NCBI GenBank assembly: GCA_017962145.1
Contig: JAGCVX010000036.1
Location: 1 to 49,492, forward strand
Source: Clostridiales bacterium
GTDB taxonomy: Bacteria > Bacillota > Clostridia > Saccharofermentanales > Saccharofermentanaceae
Length of the DNA: 49,492 nt
Direction of reading: 5' to 3'
The notes under the pieces were generated by a model. The model did not search any database. It was not told where the DNA came from and saw only the letters and a list, made by a program, of their open reading frames with translations. Shown piece by piece: positions 15,799-24,892 of this stretch. Made by a program: the position numbers and the translations under genes. Each line of letters starts with the position of its first letter. Within the stretch, counting starts at the first letter, position 1.

Positions 15799-16938
15799 TT
15801 AGTCCGCAACGTCCACATCTGCGATGATCAGAAGTTCGTAGTCCGGGTAAGCCGCGCGGATCTCTTTGGTGAGTGTCTCGATGGCTTCTTTTCTCTCGAT
15901 ATCGAAGCTTAAAACGACGTCGAAACGGACTGTTTTCTTTTCCGTGTCTGCATAGAATCCGTGAAGCTGCAGTGCCCACTCGTGGGTCAGGACCATCTTC
16001 TGGATGGCATTTCGCATCTGGGCGGCTTCGTCGTTGGATGTGTTGAAAGAATACACGCCGATACCGGTCATGATCACGCCGGTCTTTTTGAAGACGTCGG
16101 TCTGGATCCGTCTGGTGATCTTATCGACGTCATCCACGCTCAGATTATCCGGCAGCTCGATATGTACGGAACCGTAGTTTTTGTTCGGACCGTAGTTAAA
16201 GAGCGTAACATCGTATGCGCCGAGAACGGATTCTTCCGCGCAGATGATCTCTTTGAGTTCGTGGATCGTTTCCGGGTCTTCGCGTTTTCCGATGATGTCG
16301 TTTAATGTTTCGATCATCATCTCCATACCGGCCTTGATGATAAAACCGGCGATGACGACACCGACATACGCTTCAAGCGAGATGTGGAATACGAGAAAGA
16401 TGATCGCCGAAGCAAGTACAGAAGTAGAAAGGATCGCGTCGAAAAGCGCATCGGAACCGGAAGCGGTGAGGGCGCCGGAGTTGACTTTCTTACCCTGCTT
16501 TTTCACGTACATGCCGAGGATCAGTTTCACGATGATGGCGACGGAAATGATGATGAGGGAAACCGTGCTGTAGTCCGCGGCTTCCGGATGGATGATCTTC
16601 TTAATCGATTCCACCAGGGAAGTCAGACCGGCGTAAAGGACGAGTGCCGCAACGATCATGGAACTCAGATACTCAATACGTCCGTAACCCAGAGGATGCT
16701 TCTTATCCGGCTGCTTGGCGCCGAGTTTGGCACCGACGATCGTAACTACGGACGAAAGCGCGTCCGACAGGTTATTTACCGCGTCAAGGATAACGGCGAT
16801 CGAGTGCGACATAAGTCCTACGAAGGCTTTAAAACTGACAAGCAGGAGATTCGTTACGATGCCGATGATGCTGGTCTTTACGATGGTCTGTTCGCGGTTG
16901 GCTTCTAATACGACCATATCATTATTCAGTTCACTCAT
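15799..16938 (-). CDS. cation diffusion facilitator (CDF), manganese-type metal site
   Basis: A 379-aa CDF efflux transporter with six membrane helices and a C-terminal ferredoxin-like domain that appears duplicated or extended (about 285-379). The transport site is N55-xxx-D59 in helix 2 (DAVNNLSDAL) and D163-xxx-D167 in helix 5 (GSDALFDAIL). This NDDD combination is characteristic of the MntE/MneP manganese exporters rather than zinc CDFs, which have His in these positions. I chose ATG 16938 because GAGGGA lies about 6 bases upstream; a longer frame to 17088 lacks CDF character. The role is most likely Mn(II) export. Confidence 0.9.
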   Translation of the reverse strand: MSELNNDMVVLEANREQTIVKTSIIGIVTNLLLVSFKAFVGLMSHSIAVILDAVNNLSDALSSVVTIVGAKLGAKQPDKKHPLGYGRIEYLSSMIVAALVLYAGLTSLVESIKKIIHPEAADYSTVSLIIISVAIIVKLILGMYVKKQGKKVNSGALTASGSDALFDAILSTSVLASAIIFLVFHISLEAYVGVVIAGFIIKAGMEMMIETLNDIIGKREDPETIHELKEIICAEESVLGAYDVTLFNYGPNKNYGSVHIELPDNLSVDDVDKITRRIQTDVFKKTGVIMTGIGVYSFNTSNDEAAQMRNAIQKMVLTHEWALQLHGFYADTEKKTVRFDVVLSFDIERKEAIETLTKEIRAAYPDYELLIIADVDVAD

Positions 16939-17066
16939 ACCCATTCCCTCGGAAAAGCTCTTCTCTAATATAGAAATATAATAGCACAATGAAATGTATG
17001 TGGATGAAAGACTGGACAGTTTTTCGGGCTCGTTATACTCTGGTCTTAAGGTCAGGAGGTACGGAT

Positions 17067-17771
17067 ATGAAAAAATCCTGGATCGCACTTATTCTCACTG
17101 CGCTTCTTTTATGCGGCGGCTGTAAAAGCACCGCCACTTCTTCGCGCGAAAAAAAGAAGAAAGATCCGTCGGAGAAAAAGCCGCACGATCTGTTTGCCTT
17201 TGCAGCTGTGAAAGATCCGAGGATCCTTTACGCGAATACTGATTTTCTGGAGTTCCGCGATCCGGAACAAGAGTACTTTGATTTTCTCCCGTCATCGGAT
17301 GAAAAACTGATCGACCATATCACCTGTCCTTCCGATAACATGTTCGGACTAAAAGAGATCTATATCTATGATTACACATGCATCGCGATCTTCGATAAAG
17401 AGGCGTTTAATGCGCCGGTCCTTTATAACTTCGATGCGCCGCCGGAGTGGGCGCACTGGTCGTGGGAATACGAAGATGTGGCCGATCACATCGCGTACGA
17501 AAAATGGTACTACTCAGCCGGGATCGCGACCGCGGTCGATGGCGAAGACCGCATTTACATCAGTAAATACACGCGCTCGTTCAAAGATCAGGGATCGGAC
17601 AAGCAGGTTGACTGCATGGGCCGCTCGATCACGATCTCAGACGACGGGCTGTTTCTCTTTTATGAAGAAGAGTGGACGGCCGACATCACATATGAACACC
17701 GCCAGACGTACGACGTCTCGACCGGAAAATGGGGCGAGGAAGAAGTGACGTATTGGACCTGGAATGATTGA
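17067..17771 (+). CDS. lipoprotein, hypothetical, 234 aa
   Basis: ATG 17067 follows AGGAGG and starts a lipoprotein signal: MKKSWIALILTALLLCGGC, with the lipidated Cys at position 19. A Lys-rich linker follows (KKKKDPSEKK). The mature part is acidic and aromatic, with strands such as LKEIYIYDYTCIAIF and AHWSWEYEDVADHIAYEKW. An upstream in-frame ATG at 16989 lacks a ribosome site and would hide the signal peptide. It is divergent from the CDF gene. Function unknown. Confidence 0.8.
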   Translation: MKKSWIALILTALLLCGGCKSTATSSREKKKKDPSEKKPHDLFAFAAVKDPRILYANTDFLEFRDPEQEYFDFLPSSDEKLIDHITCPSDNMFGLKEIYIYDYTCIAIFDKEAFNAPVLYNFDAPPEWAHWSWEYEDVADHIAYEKWYYSAGIATAVDGEDRIYISKYTRSFKDQGSDKQVDCMGRSITISDDGLFLFYEEEWTADITYEHRQTYDVSTGKWGEEEVTYWTWND

Positions 17772-17822
17772 TGAATGTGCTATCATTGTATGGTAAATAT
17801 GAAAAAGCGCAGGTGAGAAAAC

Positions 17823-18548
17823 ATGCCGAGTCCGATTGATAACTACAGAAAAATGGTCGAGGAGCCCTGGGGCAGGATGTTCTACGATCAGATCTTTCAG
17901 CAGCTGGTCCTTCCTGAAACTCCGAAAAAGAAGATCCTCGACTTCGGTGCGGGCTTTGGAATCACCTCCGCCTACTATGGGAAATGCCACGACGTCACGG
18001 CCGTGGAGCCGAGTGAAGAGATGCGAAACCTTCGCGTCAGCGGAAGCTACACCCTGATCCCGCAAGGTCTTGACTATCTGTCTACGATCGCCGAAAACAC
18101 CTACGATATCGTGCTTTGTCACAATGTTATAGAGTATGTGGACAACCGAAATGAGATCCTTAGTAGGCTCGTCCGTGTCCTCAAACCCGGCGGGATCTTA
18201 TCTATCATCAAGCACAATCTTCTCGGACGCGTGATGACTATGGCAGTGTTGCCCGATGACCCGAAAGCCGCGCTGGATCTTCTCAACGAGACTCCCGAAA
18301 CCAGCATGTTCGGAAGCAGAAGCGTGTACAGCCAGGCGGACCTCGAAAGTGCATTTGGCGACGTGATGTCCCTTTCGAAATGCTACGGCATCCGTGCGTT
18401 CTTCGGTCTTTCTTCGAACAACGAGGTCAAGTATACCGAAGACTGGTACAAACCGATGCTCGAACTCGAGACCAGAGCAAGCACGATGGAAGAGTTTAGG
18501 AAGGTGGCATTTTTCAATCACCTGATCTATACCAAACGGGAAGCGTAG
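17823..18548 (+). CDS. class I SAM-dependent methyltransferase
   Basis: A 241-aa protein. SAM-binding motif I is ILDFGAGFGIT (38-48), the acidic residue after beta 2 is in TAVEPSEEM, motif IV is YDIVLCHNVIEYV, and the post-motif VRVLKPGGILSIIKHN completes the fold. The subtype is close to SmtA/CmoM-like enzymes, and the substrate is not predictable. The ribosome site is AGGTGAG. A broken small gene follows on the same strand after 2 bp. Confidence 0.88.
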   Translation: MPSPIDNYRKMVEEPWGRMFYDQIFQQLVLPETPKKKILDFGAGFGITSAYYGKCHDVTAVEPSEEMRNLRVSGSYTLIPQGLDYLSTIAENTYDIVLCHNVIEYVDNRNEILSRLVRVLKPGGILSIIKHNLLGRVMTMAVLPDDPKAALDLLNETPETSMFGSRSVYSQADLESAFGDVMSLSKCYGIRAFFGLSSNNEVKYTEDWYKPMLELETRASTMEEFRKVAFFNHLIYTKREA

Positions 18549-18550
18549 AG

Positions 18551-18744
18551 ATGGCAAGAGAGCGAGGATATTTCCTAACGATCGTAGAGAAAGGCTCCGT
18601 GGAAGAAACCGAGGCCTTCATCCGCAGCGCGCGTGGGCCGACGGGTTTGGGGGGATAGAGAAATATGCCTCGAAAGAGCACCCGAGGTGGGAAAAGTTCA
18701 AGGATATCTTTCTTCCGCCGCCGAAGAGACGTCGCAATTCTTAA
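18551..18744 (+). pseudogene. small gene broken by a GC-dinucleotide frameshift
   Basis: ATG 18551 starts 2 bp after the methyltransferase stop and reads MARERGYFLTIVEKGSVEE... until a stop at about 18658. From about 18635 another frame continues convincingly (WADGFGGIEKYASKEHPRW, then FKDIFLPPPK) to TAA 18742-18744. The two join cleanly if one GC unit is removed from the GCGCGC tract at about 18632-18638. The repaired product would be about 64 aa and would overlap the 3' end of the convergent acyltransferase by 47 bp. The family is not recognised. Confidence 0.5.
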
Positions 18745-19876
18745 AGCCTTGCGCAATAAGCGAAGTCCCTTTATCCCAGAGCCATTTCACACCCAGCGGG
18801 CCGAGAATGCCGATCACCACATAGAGAAATTTAACGTGGTAGGTCGGTTCCCACCTGTACCATTCGGATTCCTGAAAGTATTCGACGTCGAAATAAGGCA
18901 GCGCGACGATGTATTCGTTGATCGCCATGAGGATGCAGTTGAGGATATTGAAGAATGTGATGTGCAGTCCCATGATGCAGAATGTGTTGCAGGACATGTA
19001 GTTCACAAAACGGCTCTCCTGCAGGGGCTTTCCCAGAAGATCCACCAGCGTCAGCCAGAACAGGATGCCGATGATCGAAGAGATCATGGGGGTCACGATA
19101 TAGGGACTGGTGAAACCTGCCATCTCCGGAAGATTCTCAAATGCGATGTCATACGGATTCGGAAGATAAAGCGTGCGGATCGTGTTAAGAAGCAGCATCA
19201 AAACCAGGATCCCGATCTTCTTTCCGCCCGAAATGCTCTGGTGCTTTTCTTCGAGATGATTTCTGTAGATGATGCCCAGCTCCAAAAAAGGCAGGAAGAA
19301 CATGCATTTCAGTGGCAGCAGGAAGTAGTAGAACTCTTCGTATTCGAGCGTGGTGACCACGTGCAGTGACGCAAGGTGCAGCGCCGTGAAGACGGCCAGT
19401 GCAACGAAGCTGTTCCAGTGCATTGCAAGAAGCTTCTTAATGATCGCGTAGATCATCAGGAGCGCAAAGAGCGTGATGACAAACCACATGGGTTCACAGA
19501 TATAAAGCGATACGCCGGTGGTACATACGTGCTCGAGAACATAAGCCAGATAGCCCGACGGCGGCGGGACGCTTTCGCCGAGCTTATAGAAGTTCATGAG
19601 CCACTGGATCCCGAACACGAAAAGGGAGATCAGTGCGTAGGGAAGGATCAGCGTCTTGAGTTTCTTTCGCGTATAGTCCCAGAGTTTCGTGGATGAATCG
19701 ACCTTGTTGAAATAGCCCGAGATGAAGACGAACATGGGCATGAAGAAAGAATTGTAGGGGATGAAATCGCCGAAGATATTGAGCGCAGTCCAAGTATGGG
19801 AATCGACGACCATGAAGATGCCGATTGCCGATAAAAGCATGAATTTCTTGTTTGTTTTGCTGCGTCTGTCTGTCAT
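18698..19876 (-). CDS. acyltransferase-3 (OafA/YrhL-like) integral membrane protein
   Basis: A 392-aa protein starting at ATG 19876, with the family signature KFMLLSAIGIFMVVDSHTW...SFFMPMFVFISGYF at the N-terminus and about ten membrane helices. The frame extends upstream to 20218, but that part is antisense to another gene and lacks membrane character, so it is rejected. No strong Shine-Dalgarno is seen upstream of 19876. It is the third acyltransferase-3 protein in 9 kb, pointing to envelope glycan modification as a theme of this stretch. Its start region is divergent from the 19988 gene. Confidence 0.85.
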   Translation of the reverse strand: MTDRRSKTNKKFMLLSAIGIFMVVDSHTWTALNIFGDFIPYNSFFMPMFVFISGYFNKVDSSTKLWDYTRKKLKTLILPYALISLFVFGIQWLMNFYKLGESVPPPSGYLAYVLEHVCTTGVSLYICEPMWFVITLFALLMIYAIIKKLLAMHWNSFVALAVFTALHLASLHVVTTLEYEEFYYFLLPLKCMFFLPFLELGIIYRNHLEEKHQSISGGKKIGILVLMLLLNTIRTLYLPNPYDIAFENLPEMAGFTSPYIVTPMISSIIGILFWLTLVDLLGKPLQESRFVNYMSCNTFCIMGLHITFFNILNCILMAINEYIVALPYFDVEYFQESEWYRWEPTYHVKFLYVVIGILGPLGVKWLWDKGTSLIAQGFKNCDVSSAAEERYP

Positions 19877-19987
19877 GAGACAATAGTACCCGATGACGCG
19901 GTTTTCTTCAATGCTATTTCTCCCCGAAAGGATTTGAATGTATTCCGGATTTCGGTTATCATCGAAACAATAAAGGAGATTCATGAG

Positions 19988-20680
19988 ATGCAAGTTTTGC
20001 TTATGGCCAAGAATGATCTTTATAAGTACCTGTTTATAGCCGTGGGCGCGCTGTATCTGGGATATCATGTCGCGATGGTCTTCGTCAAGGGAAAATACAG
20101 TCAGATCAATAACCGTTTTCACCCGTCGAAATTCCTCGGAAACAGAGGGTTTCGAGATGTAACAAGAGAGGAACATGAGGTCGTTTTGCAAACCATTCCT
20201 TCCAGACTGAAAATGCATCTGGCGGCATATCTTGTGCTGATCCTTGTGTTCGCATTTTTCCCGGCAGGAGTTGCAGTTTATTCGTTTATAGCAAAGAAGA
20301 TCATGAGCGGGATCCTCACTTCCGTGGTTGCGGTTGCGATCCTTATTATAAGTATCGCGCCTGTTTCTGTTTTTCTCGAACGATACAAGGATCTGAAAAA
20401 CAGAACGTATACTGTGGCGCGCGGAAAGATCGTGGAAAAAGCAACCTATATCAAAGTCAGTTCAAACCGTCGTAGCTCTACCGCATACAGGGTCTATCGC
20501 GTCATCGTCAAAGATGATCACGGCGGAGAGGACTTCTTTTCTGTTTCGAAAAAGCAGTATAATAAGATCTACGAAGGGGATGACTGTCTCGTAGTTCGTT
20601 TCTCGCGGGAAGATAAGATCAATCCAAACAAGATCGACATGAATCGAGAGACCGAAAGACAGTTTGTCCATCTTGGATAA
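19988..20680 (+). CDS. three-helix membrane protein, hypothetical, 230 aa
   Basis: The start ATG 19988 is chosen because AAAGGAGAT lies 8-10 bases upstream; the earlier in-frame ATG 19934 has no ribosome site. Membrane helices lie at about 11-30, 75-100 and 105-130, followed by a basic, beta-rich cytoplasmic tail (GKIVEKATYIKVSSNRRSSTAYRVYRV, then DDCLVVRFSREDK), similar in style to DUF3592 proteins. The next gene starts 11 bp downstream. Function unknown. Confidence 0.72.
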   Translation: MQVLLMAKNDLYKYLFIAVGALYLGYHVAMVFVKGKYSQINNRFHPSKFLGNRGFRDVTREEHEVVLQTIPSRLKMHLAAYLVLILVFAFFPAGVAVYSFIAKKIMSGILTSVVAVAILIISIAPVSVFLERYKDLKNRTYTVARGKIVEKATYIKVSSNRRSSTAYRVYRVIVKDDHGGEDFFSVSKKQYNKIYEGDDCLVVRFSREDKINPNKIDMNRETERQFVHLG

Positions 20681-20691
20681 GGAGGAATAAG

Positions 20692-21162
20692 ATGAATTTT
20701 CAGACAGATATTTTCGAGACTTTCGATAAGCAGTGGGCACTTTTGACTGCCGGAACAAAGGACGATTTTAATACGATGACAGTATCCTGGGGCGGCCTTG
20801 GCACGATCTGGGGAAAGCCGGTTGCGACCGTATATGTCCGCACATCAAGATACACACACGAATATATGGATAAGGGCGAGTATTTTACCGTGAGCTTTTT
20901 CCCGGAAGAATATAAAAAGACGCTCGGCGTACTGGGATCAAAGTCCGGTCGCGACATGGATAAGATGCACGATTCCGGTCTGACGGCGAAGGCTTGCAGG
21001 GAGACGGTTACATTTGAAGAGGCAAAGGTCACGATGCTCTGCAAAAAACTTTTCATGCAAAGACTCGAGCCTTCGAACATGAAACCCGAGATCGCAGAGC
21101 AGTTCTATGGAAATGACGCGCCGCACGATATGTATATCGGCGAGGTCGTGGAGATCCTTTGA
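20692..21162 (+). CDS. flavin reductase family protein
   Basis: A 156-aa FMN-binding protein of the flavin reductase-like (DIM6/NTAB) split-barrel family. The conserved N-terminal block is LLTAGTKDDFNTMTVSWGGLGTIWGKP, which binds FMN, and YTVSFFPEE and the SGRDMDK segment follow the family pattern. It probably reduces flavin or acts as a small flavoprotein oxidoreductase. A strong AAGGAGG ribosome site lies upstream, and it probably shares a transcript with the upstream membrane protein (11-bp gap). Confidence 0.88.
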   Translation: MNFQTDIFETFDKQWALLTAGTKDDFNTMTVSWGGLGTIWGKPVATVYVRTSRYTHEYMDKGEYFTVSFFPEEYKKTLGVLGSKSGRDMDKMHDSGLTAKACRETVTFEEAKVTMLCKKLFMQRLEPSNMKPEIAEQFYGNDAPHDMYIGEVVEIL

Positions 21163-21172
21163 AAAAGCGTAA

Positions 21173-21817
21173 TTAAGCGATGAAGTTCATCGCGATCATC
21201 ACGTCCATGAAGAGGCTGTAAGCGGTCGAAAAGATCAGGACGAGTTCGATCGCGTCATCCAGCTCGAATTTCCACATCGCGATCATGGTGACAAATGCTA
21301 CGAAGTCCGCTCCGATCAGGATGATCATGTACTCGAACAGGTTCTTATAGCCTGCCATTGCTCTGTCGCTGATGCGCTTGCTGCTGATCTCTCTTTTGGA
21401 AAGAGAATCGAGTTTTTCGAAGTACTCATCCGAGGTATATTTCTTGGTGCCATACACATAGCCCATATCGGTATCGCTGTCGAAACGGACTTTTCTCAGC
21501 GGGAAATTCCGGAGCGTGGTTTCGTCATCGTAGATGACGGTGCAGACTGTATCACGGACATCATAAACATAGACTTTGGCATTGTTCGAGCCAAGTCGGA
21601 TCATCTCTTTTCCGGGTGAGACGGGCTGAGGTTTGACGCCGGCTGCGGCAAGATCGTACTGGTCGACATCTGCATGGGCCACGACAGTGAAAAAGTATTC
21701 ACCCTTCAGATACTTGCTGTAGGAAACGCGCTTTGCGATGAAATACAGCGAGACCGAATGGATCAGGCTGATGACGATAATTGCCAGCATTACTTTCTTA
21801 GTGAATTCTTTTCTCAT
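21173..21817 (-). CDS. membrane protein, hypothetical, 214 aa
   Basis: One N-terminal membrane helix (MLAIIVISLIHSVSLYFIA) is followed by an external domain of about 120 residues (YFFTVVAHADVDQ..., SNNAKVYVYDVRDTV) and two C-terminal helices (LFEYMIILIGADFVAFVTMIAMW and IELVLIFSTAYSLFMDVMIAMNF). AGGAGTAACGG precedes the start on the minus strand. The gene is monocistronic and convergent with the flavin reductase gene. Not recognised. Confidence 0.72.
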   Translation of the reverse strand: MRKEFTKKVMLAIIVISLIHSVSLYFIAKRVSYSKYLKGEYFFTVVAHADVDQYDLAAAGVKPQPVSPGKEMIRLGSNNAKVYVYDVRDTVCTVIYDDETTLRNFPLRKVRFDSDTDMGYVYGTKKYTSDEYFEKLDSLSKREISSKRISDRAMAGYKNLFEYMIILIGADFVAFVTMIAMWKFELDDAIELVLIFSTAYSLFMDVMIAMNFIA

Positions 21818-21971
21818 GTCCGTTACTCCTTATGTCTAAAGAAATCATATCACGAACTGAGAATTTGCGCGACGGATATAGTACGGTTTATCGGAAGGAT
21901 AAGAGGGGATAAGCACGTCGTTTTGGTGAAATATAAAGTATAATGGTCTTAGCTTTAGGAGGAAGCATCAA

Positions 21972-22622
21972 GTGGCACTTTATGACATCCACATCGTTTA
22001 TAAAGGGAAAAGAGTGATCCTTCACTCCGATCCGGACCAGTTCGTCTGGATCAACAGCAACGGTGTATGCTGGGAGGGCGAGGAGGAAACGCCCTTTACG
22101 CTCGAAGAGAAGATCGAGTTTTTACGTGACTTCGGAAAGAATTACTTAACGCCGATCCCGGGCGGCGCCGTACCGTCTCATGTATCCTTTCTGGACGGAC
22201 AGGATAAATACAGATACTACGGCGGATATGGTCTTTCGATCCTTTTCGATGAGAATAAAGAGCCGCTTTATCGGATCGAAGATGGGAAGATATTGTCCAC
22301 CCAGATCATCTGTATCTGCGAAGAAAAGTACGCCGGAACCTATAGATTACGCAGCAAGGCGGAGTACGATGCATGCCGGGCAGGACTGGTCGCAAGCGGG
22401 GTCTTCACAGAGCTTCCGCCCAGGACGATCAAACAGGGCCTGTTTCATAGATGCGAGTATAAGTTTTACGAATATAAATGCAATTACTGCGGGCATCTGT
22501 GGTCATTCCCGAAGCCGGTAAAAGGCTATGATGCCGTGTATGGCCTGTCGAATATGACCCGCCGTCAGCAGTATCTGGAACAGATGTCGGAGCAAAGGAA
22601 AGAGAAAAGGAAGAAGAAATAA
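21972..22622 (+). CDS. hypothetical protein with a C-terminal CxxC knuckle, 216 aa
   Basis: A GTG start at 21972 is supported by AGGAGGAAG about 8 bases upstream. It is a soluble protein; the late segment CEYKFYEYKCNYCGHLWSF resembles half of a zinc ribbon, and the very end is a Lys/Arg-rich tail (EQRKEKRKKK). A TATAAT hexamer lies at 21939-21944. The AAC(3)-like gene starts 2 bp after the stop, so they are probably co-transcribed. Function unknown. Confidence 0.72.
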   Translation: MALYDIHIVYKGKRVILHSDPDQFVWINSNGVCWEGEEETPFTLEEKIEFLRDFGKNYLTPIPGGAVPSHVSFLDGQDKYRYYGGYGLSILFDENKEPLYRIEDGKILSTQIICICEEKYAGTYRLRSKAEYDACRAGLVASGVFTELPPRTIKQGLFHRCEYKFYEYKCNYCGHLWSFPKPVKGYDAVYGLSNMTRRQQYLEQMSEQRKEKRKKK

Positions 22623-22624
22623 GT

Positions 22625-23425
22625 ATGCTTACGAAAAATGATATACATGAATTTCTGGAAAGTAACGGCATCCGCCACGACGATAAAGTGACGGTGCATG
22701 CGGCACTTCGCGCGGTGGGCCCGATCGAGGGCGGTGCGGACGGCCTCATCGATGCCATGATCTCGTATCTTGACAAGGGACTTCTGATCATCCCGACGCA
22801 CACATGGGATGAGGTCGGAAGAGACCATCCGTACTACGACGTGCGATCTTCCGTGCCTTGTATCGGAACGCTTTCCAAGGTCGCGGCATTTCGAAAGGAC
22901 GGTGTGCGCTCGCTTCACCCGACCCACTCGGTGACGGTCTTCGGAGAAGGCGCCGCGGAGTTCGTAAAAGGCGAAGAGAAGTGTGCTTCGCCGGCGCCGG
23001 TGAATTCGTGCCTGAGCCGTCTTTACGAAGAACGCGGAAAAGTCCTTCTGATCGGCGTGGGACACGAGCGAAATACCTATCTTCACTCGGTGGATGAGCG
23101 CCTTGCGATTCCTGACCGCTTGAACCCGAATCCTTTCGTGATCACGATCACCGATTACGATGGAAATGCACTTCAGACGCCGCCGTTTCGGACCCACTAT
23201 ACGGTCCACTCAGACACGTGTGTTTCGGAGTATTATCCGAACTATAAGGAAGCGTTTGAGTACACCGGATGCGTCAAGTACGCCAAGCTCGGAGACGCGC
23301 TCGTATATATCTGCGATGCGGCCGGTATGACGGATACGCTTAAGAAGATCTGGGCGCGCGCCGACCACGATCTTTGCATCCGAAAAGAAGAGATCCCGAG
23401 AGAATATTACGCGGATGAAGTATAA
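22625..23425 (+). CDS. AAC(3)-family (aminoglycoside 3-N-acetyltransferase-like) protein
   Basis: A 266-aa protein with the AAC(3)/YokD fold markers: VHAALRAVGPIEGGADGLIDAM near the N-terminus, LIIPTHTW, the conserved HPTHSVTVFG, and VGHERNTYLHSVDER, which includes residues of the active site. Members use acetyl-CoA to acetylate an amine, and only some confer aminoglycoside resistance. Here the neighbours are housekeeping or hypothetical genes with no mobile element, so an intrinsic, non-resistance role is likely. Confidence 0.88.
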   Translation: MLTKNDIHEFLESNGIRHDDKVTVHAALRAVGPIEGGADGLIDAMISYLDKGLLIIPTHTWDEVGRDHPYYDVRSSVPCIGTLSKVAAFRKDGVRSLHPTHSVTVFGEGAAEFVKGEEKCASPAPVNSCLSRLYEERGKVLLIGVGHERNTYLHSVDERLAIPDRLNPNPFVITITDYDGNALQTPPFRTHYTVHSDTCVSEYYPNYKEAFEYTGCVKYAKLGDALVYICDAAGMTDTLKKIWARADHDLCIRKEEIPREYYADEV

Positions 23426-23455
23426 TTGCGATAGAGCATTTCACGAGGTGGAAAA

Positions 23456-24364
23456 ATGAGTGTTGATGTCACGATCAAAAACAGACAGTTTCTGAAAAAA
23501 CCGCTCAGCATCAAGGACGTGATCATGGGCAAATACGCCTACGGTACGGTCGATGAGTATGGAAGAAATACCGGAAAGCATGTGCCGGGAGACATCGTGG
23601 TCTACGACCCGAAAAAGATCGGCCGCGGTGTTACGCTTCCGTGGAACCGGATCTATAAAGACGAGATCTCGATCCGCCTCAATCACCTTTGTACCAAGTA
23701 CGATGCGGACATGTTCTACGACATCGTACGAAACATCATGCACGTGTGGAAGACGAAGAAATTCGAGCAGGACGGAAACATGTTTACGGAGGACGATATC
23801 GAGAACGTCCGAAAGGATGTGGACAAGTCATTTTTTGACCTGATGGCGGATGTGGGAACTGCCAGTGGCGGAAAAAACAGCAACTATATCACGATCTTCG
23901 GTGTGATGTATCCGCTCGATCTTGACATCGAGACCATCGAGAAATTCGGTCAAGAGAAAGACGCAGAAGGATACGCCGAATACCTTCACAACATGCAGAG
24001 CCAGGATGCATTTTACGCAGTGCCGCTCATCTACTCGGATAAGAAAAAGCCCGATTCATTTTTCGGCGCGTTTGCAATCACATCCGGCACGCCTACGGTC
24101 CTTCCGATCGTGCCGAAGCCGCCCATCGGAACGAAGAATCCGAAGACCGGCGGCAACCTCGTGTGTGACATGTTTGTGGCTTCGCTGTTTTCTTATGAGA
24201 AGAAAAAGATCGTCGGCACGATGAAGTATTCGGACTTCCTCGAAAAGGCAGACGTGCGAAGCGCTCCGCCAGTCGATAAGACCCACGTTCTTCTTCCCGG
24301 TCTCTCGGAAAAGAAGATGGCGGAACTGGCGGAATTTGCAAAAGAAAATCCCTGGGAAGAATGA
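23456..24364 (+). CDS. DUF4299-like hypothetical protein, 302 aa
   Basis: A soluble protein starting MSVDVTIKNRQFLKKPLSIKDV, the style of DUF4299 proteins. It has KYAYGTVDEYGRNTGKHVPGDIVVYD, a helical central part and two C-terminal segments rich in strands. GAGGTGG precedes the ATG. The next GNAT gene begins 11 bp downstream, with its ribosome site overlapping this stop codon. Function unknown; the family name is given from pattern memory. Confidence 0.65.
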   Translation: MSVDVTIKNRQFLKKPLSIKDVIMGKYAYGTVDEYGRNTGKHVPGDIVVYDPKKIGRGVTLPWNRIYKDEISIRLNHLCTKYDADMFYDIVRNIMHVWKTKKFEQDGNMFTEDDIENVRKDVDKSFFDLMADVGTASGGKNSNYITIFGVMYPLDLDIETIEKFGQEKDAEGYAEYLHNMQSQDAFYAVPLIYSDKKKPDSFFGAFAITSGTPTVLPIVPKPPIGTKNPKTGGNLVCDMFVASLFSYEKKKIVGTMKYSDFLEKADVRSAPPVDKTHVLLPGLSEKKMAELAEFAKENPWEE

Positions 24365-24374
24365 GGTTTACAAG

Positions 24375-24854
24375 ATGGTGGTAAGAGCTTTTGAAGAGAA
24401 GGATCTTCCGGAAATGCTCCGGATCTGGAACGAAGTGGTCGAAGACGGCATCGCATTTCCGCAGGAAGACCTGCTGGATGAAAAAAACGGTGCGGAATTC
24501 TTCTCGGCACAAAGCTTTACCGGCGTTGCGGAAGAAGACGGGAAGATCTTCGGCCTTTATATCCTTCACCCGAACAATGTCGGTCGCTGCGGACATATCT
24601 GTAATGCCAGCTATGCAGTCGCATCGGAAGCACGTGGCAGACATATCGGTGAACAGCTGGTCCTGGACTGTCTGAAAAAGGGAAGAGAACTCGGGTTCCG
24701 CGTCCTTCAGTTTAACGCGGTCGTCGAGAGCAATATCCATGCCCGCCATCTTTATGAAAGACTCGGCTTTACTCAGCTTGGTACGATCCCCGGAGGCTTT
24801 CGCATGAAGGACGGCCATTACGAGAATATCTGTCCGTACTATAAAGAGATATAA
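24375..24854 (+). CDS. GNAT family N-acetyltransferase
   Basis: A 159-aa protein. The start ATG 24375 uses a GAGG that overlaps the preceding stop codon. The CoA loop is SEARGRHIGEQLV, the beta-4 strand CNASYAVASEA, and the C-terminal signature ARHLYERLGFTQLGTIPGGFRMKDG is close to phosphinothricin-type acetyltransferases. The acceptor is unknown. It is likely translationally coupled to the DUF4299-like gene. Confidence 0.88.
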   Translation: MVVRAFEEKDLPEMLRIWNEVVEDGIAFPQEDLLDEKNGAEFFSAQSFTGVAEEDGKIFGLYILHPNNVGRCGHICNASYAVASEARGRHIGEQLVLDCLKKGRELGFRVLQFNAVVESNIHARHLYERLGFTQLGTIPGGFRMKDGHYENICPYYKEI

Positions 24855-24892
24855 TTGAAGCGGATAAATGAATGGTTTGGAGGACATAAAAT

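Noticed and set aside
19877..20218. N-terminal extension of the third acyltransferase
   Set aside because: It is antisense to the plus-strand gene at 19988 and lacks membrane helices; the family signature starts at residue 1 of the shorter form.
22625..23425. acquired aminoglycoside resistance gene
   Set aside because: The family is AAC(3)-like, but context and composition match the chromosome and no mobile element or cassette is nearby; resistance cannot be claimed.
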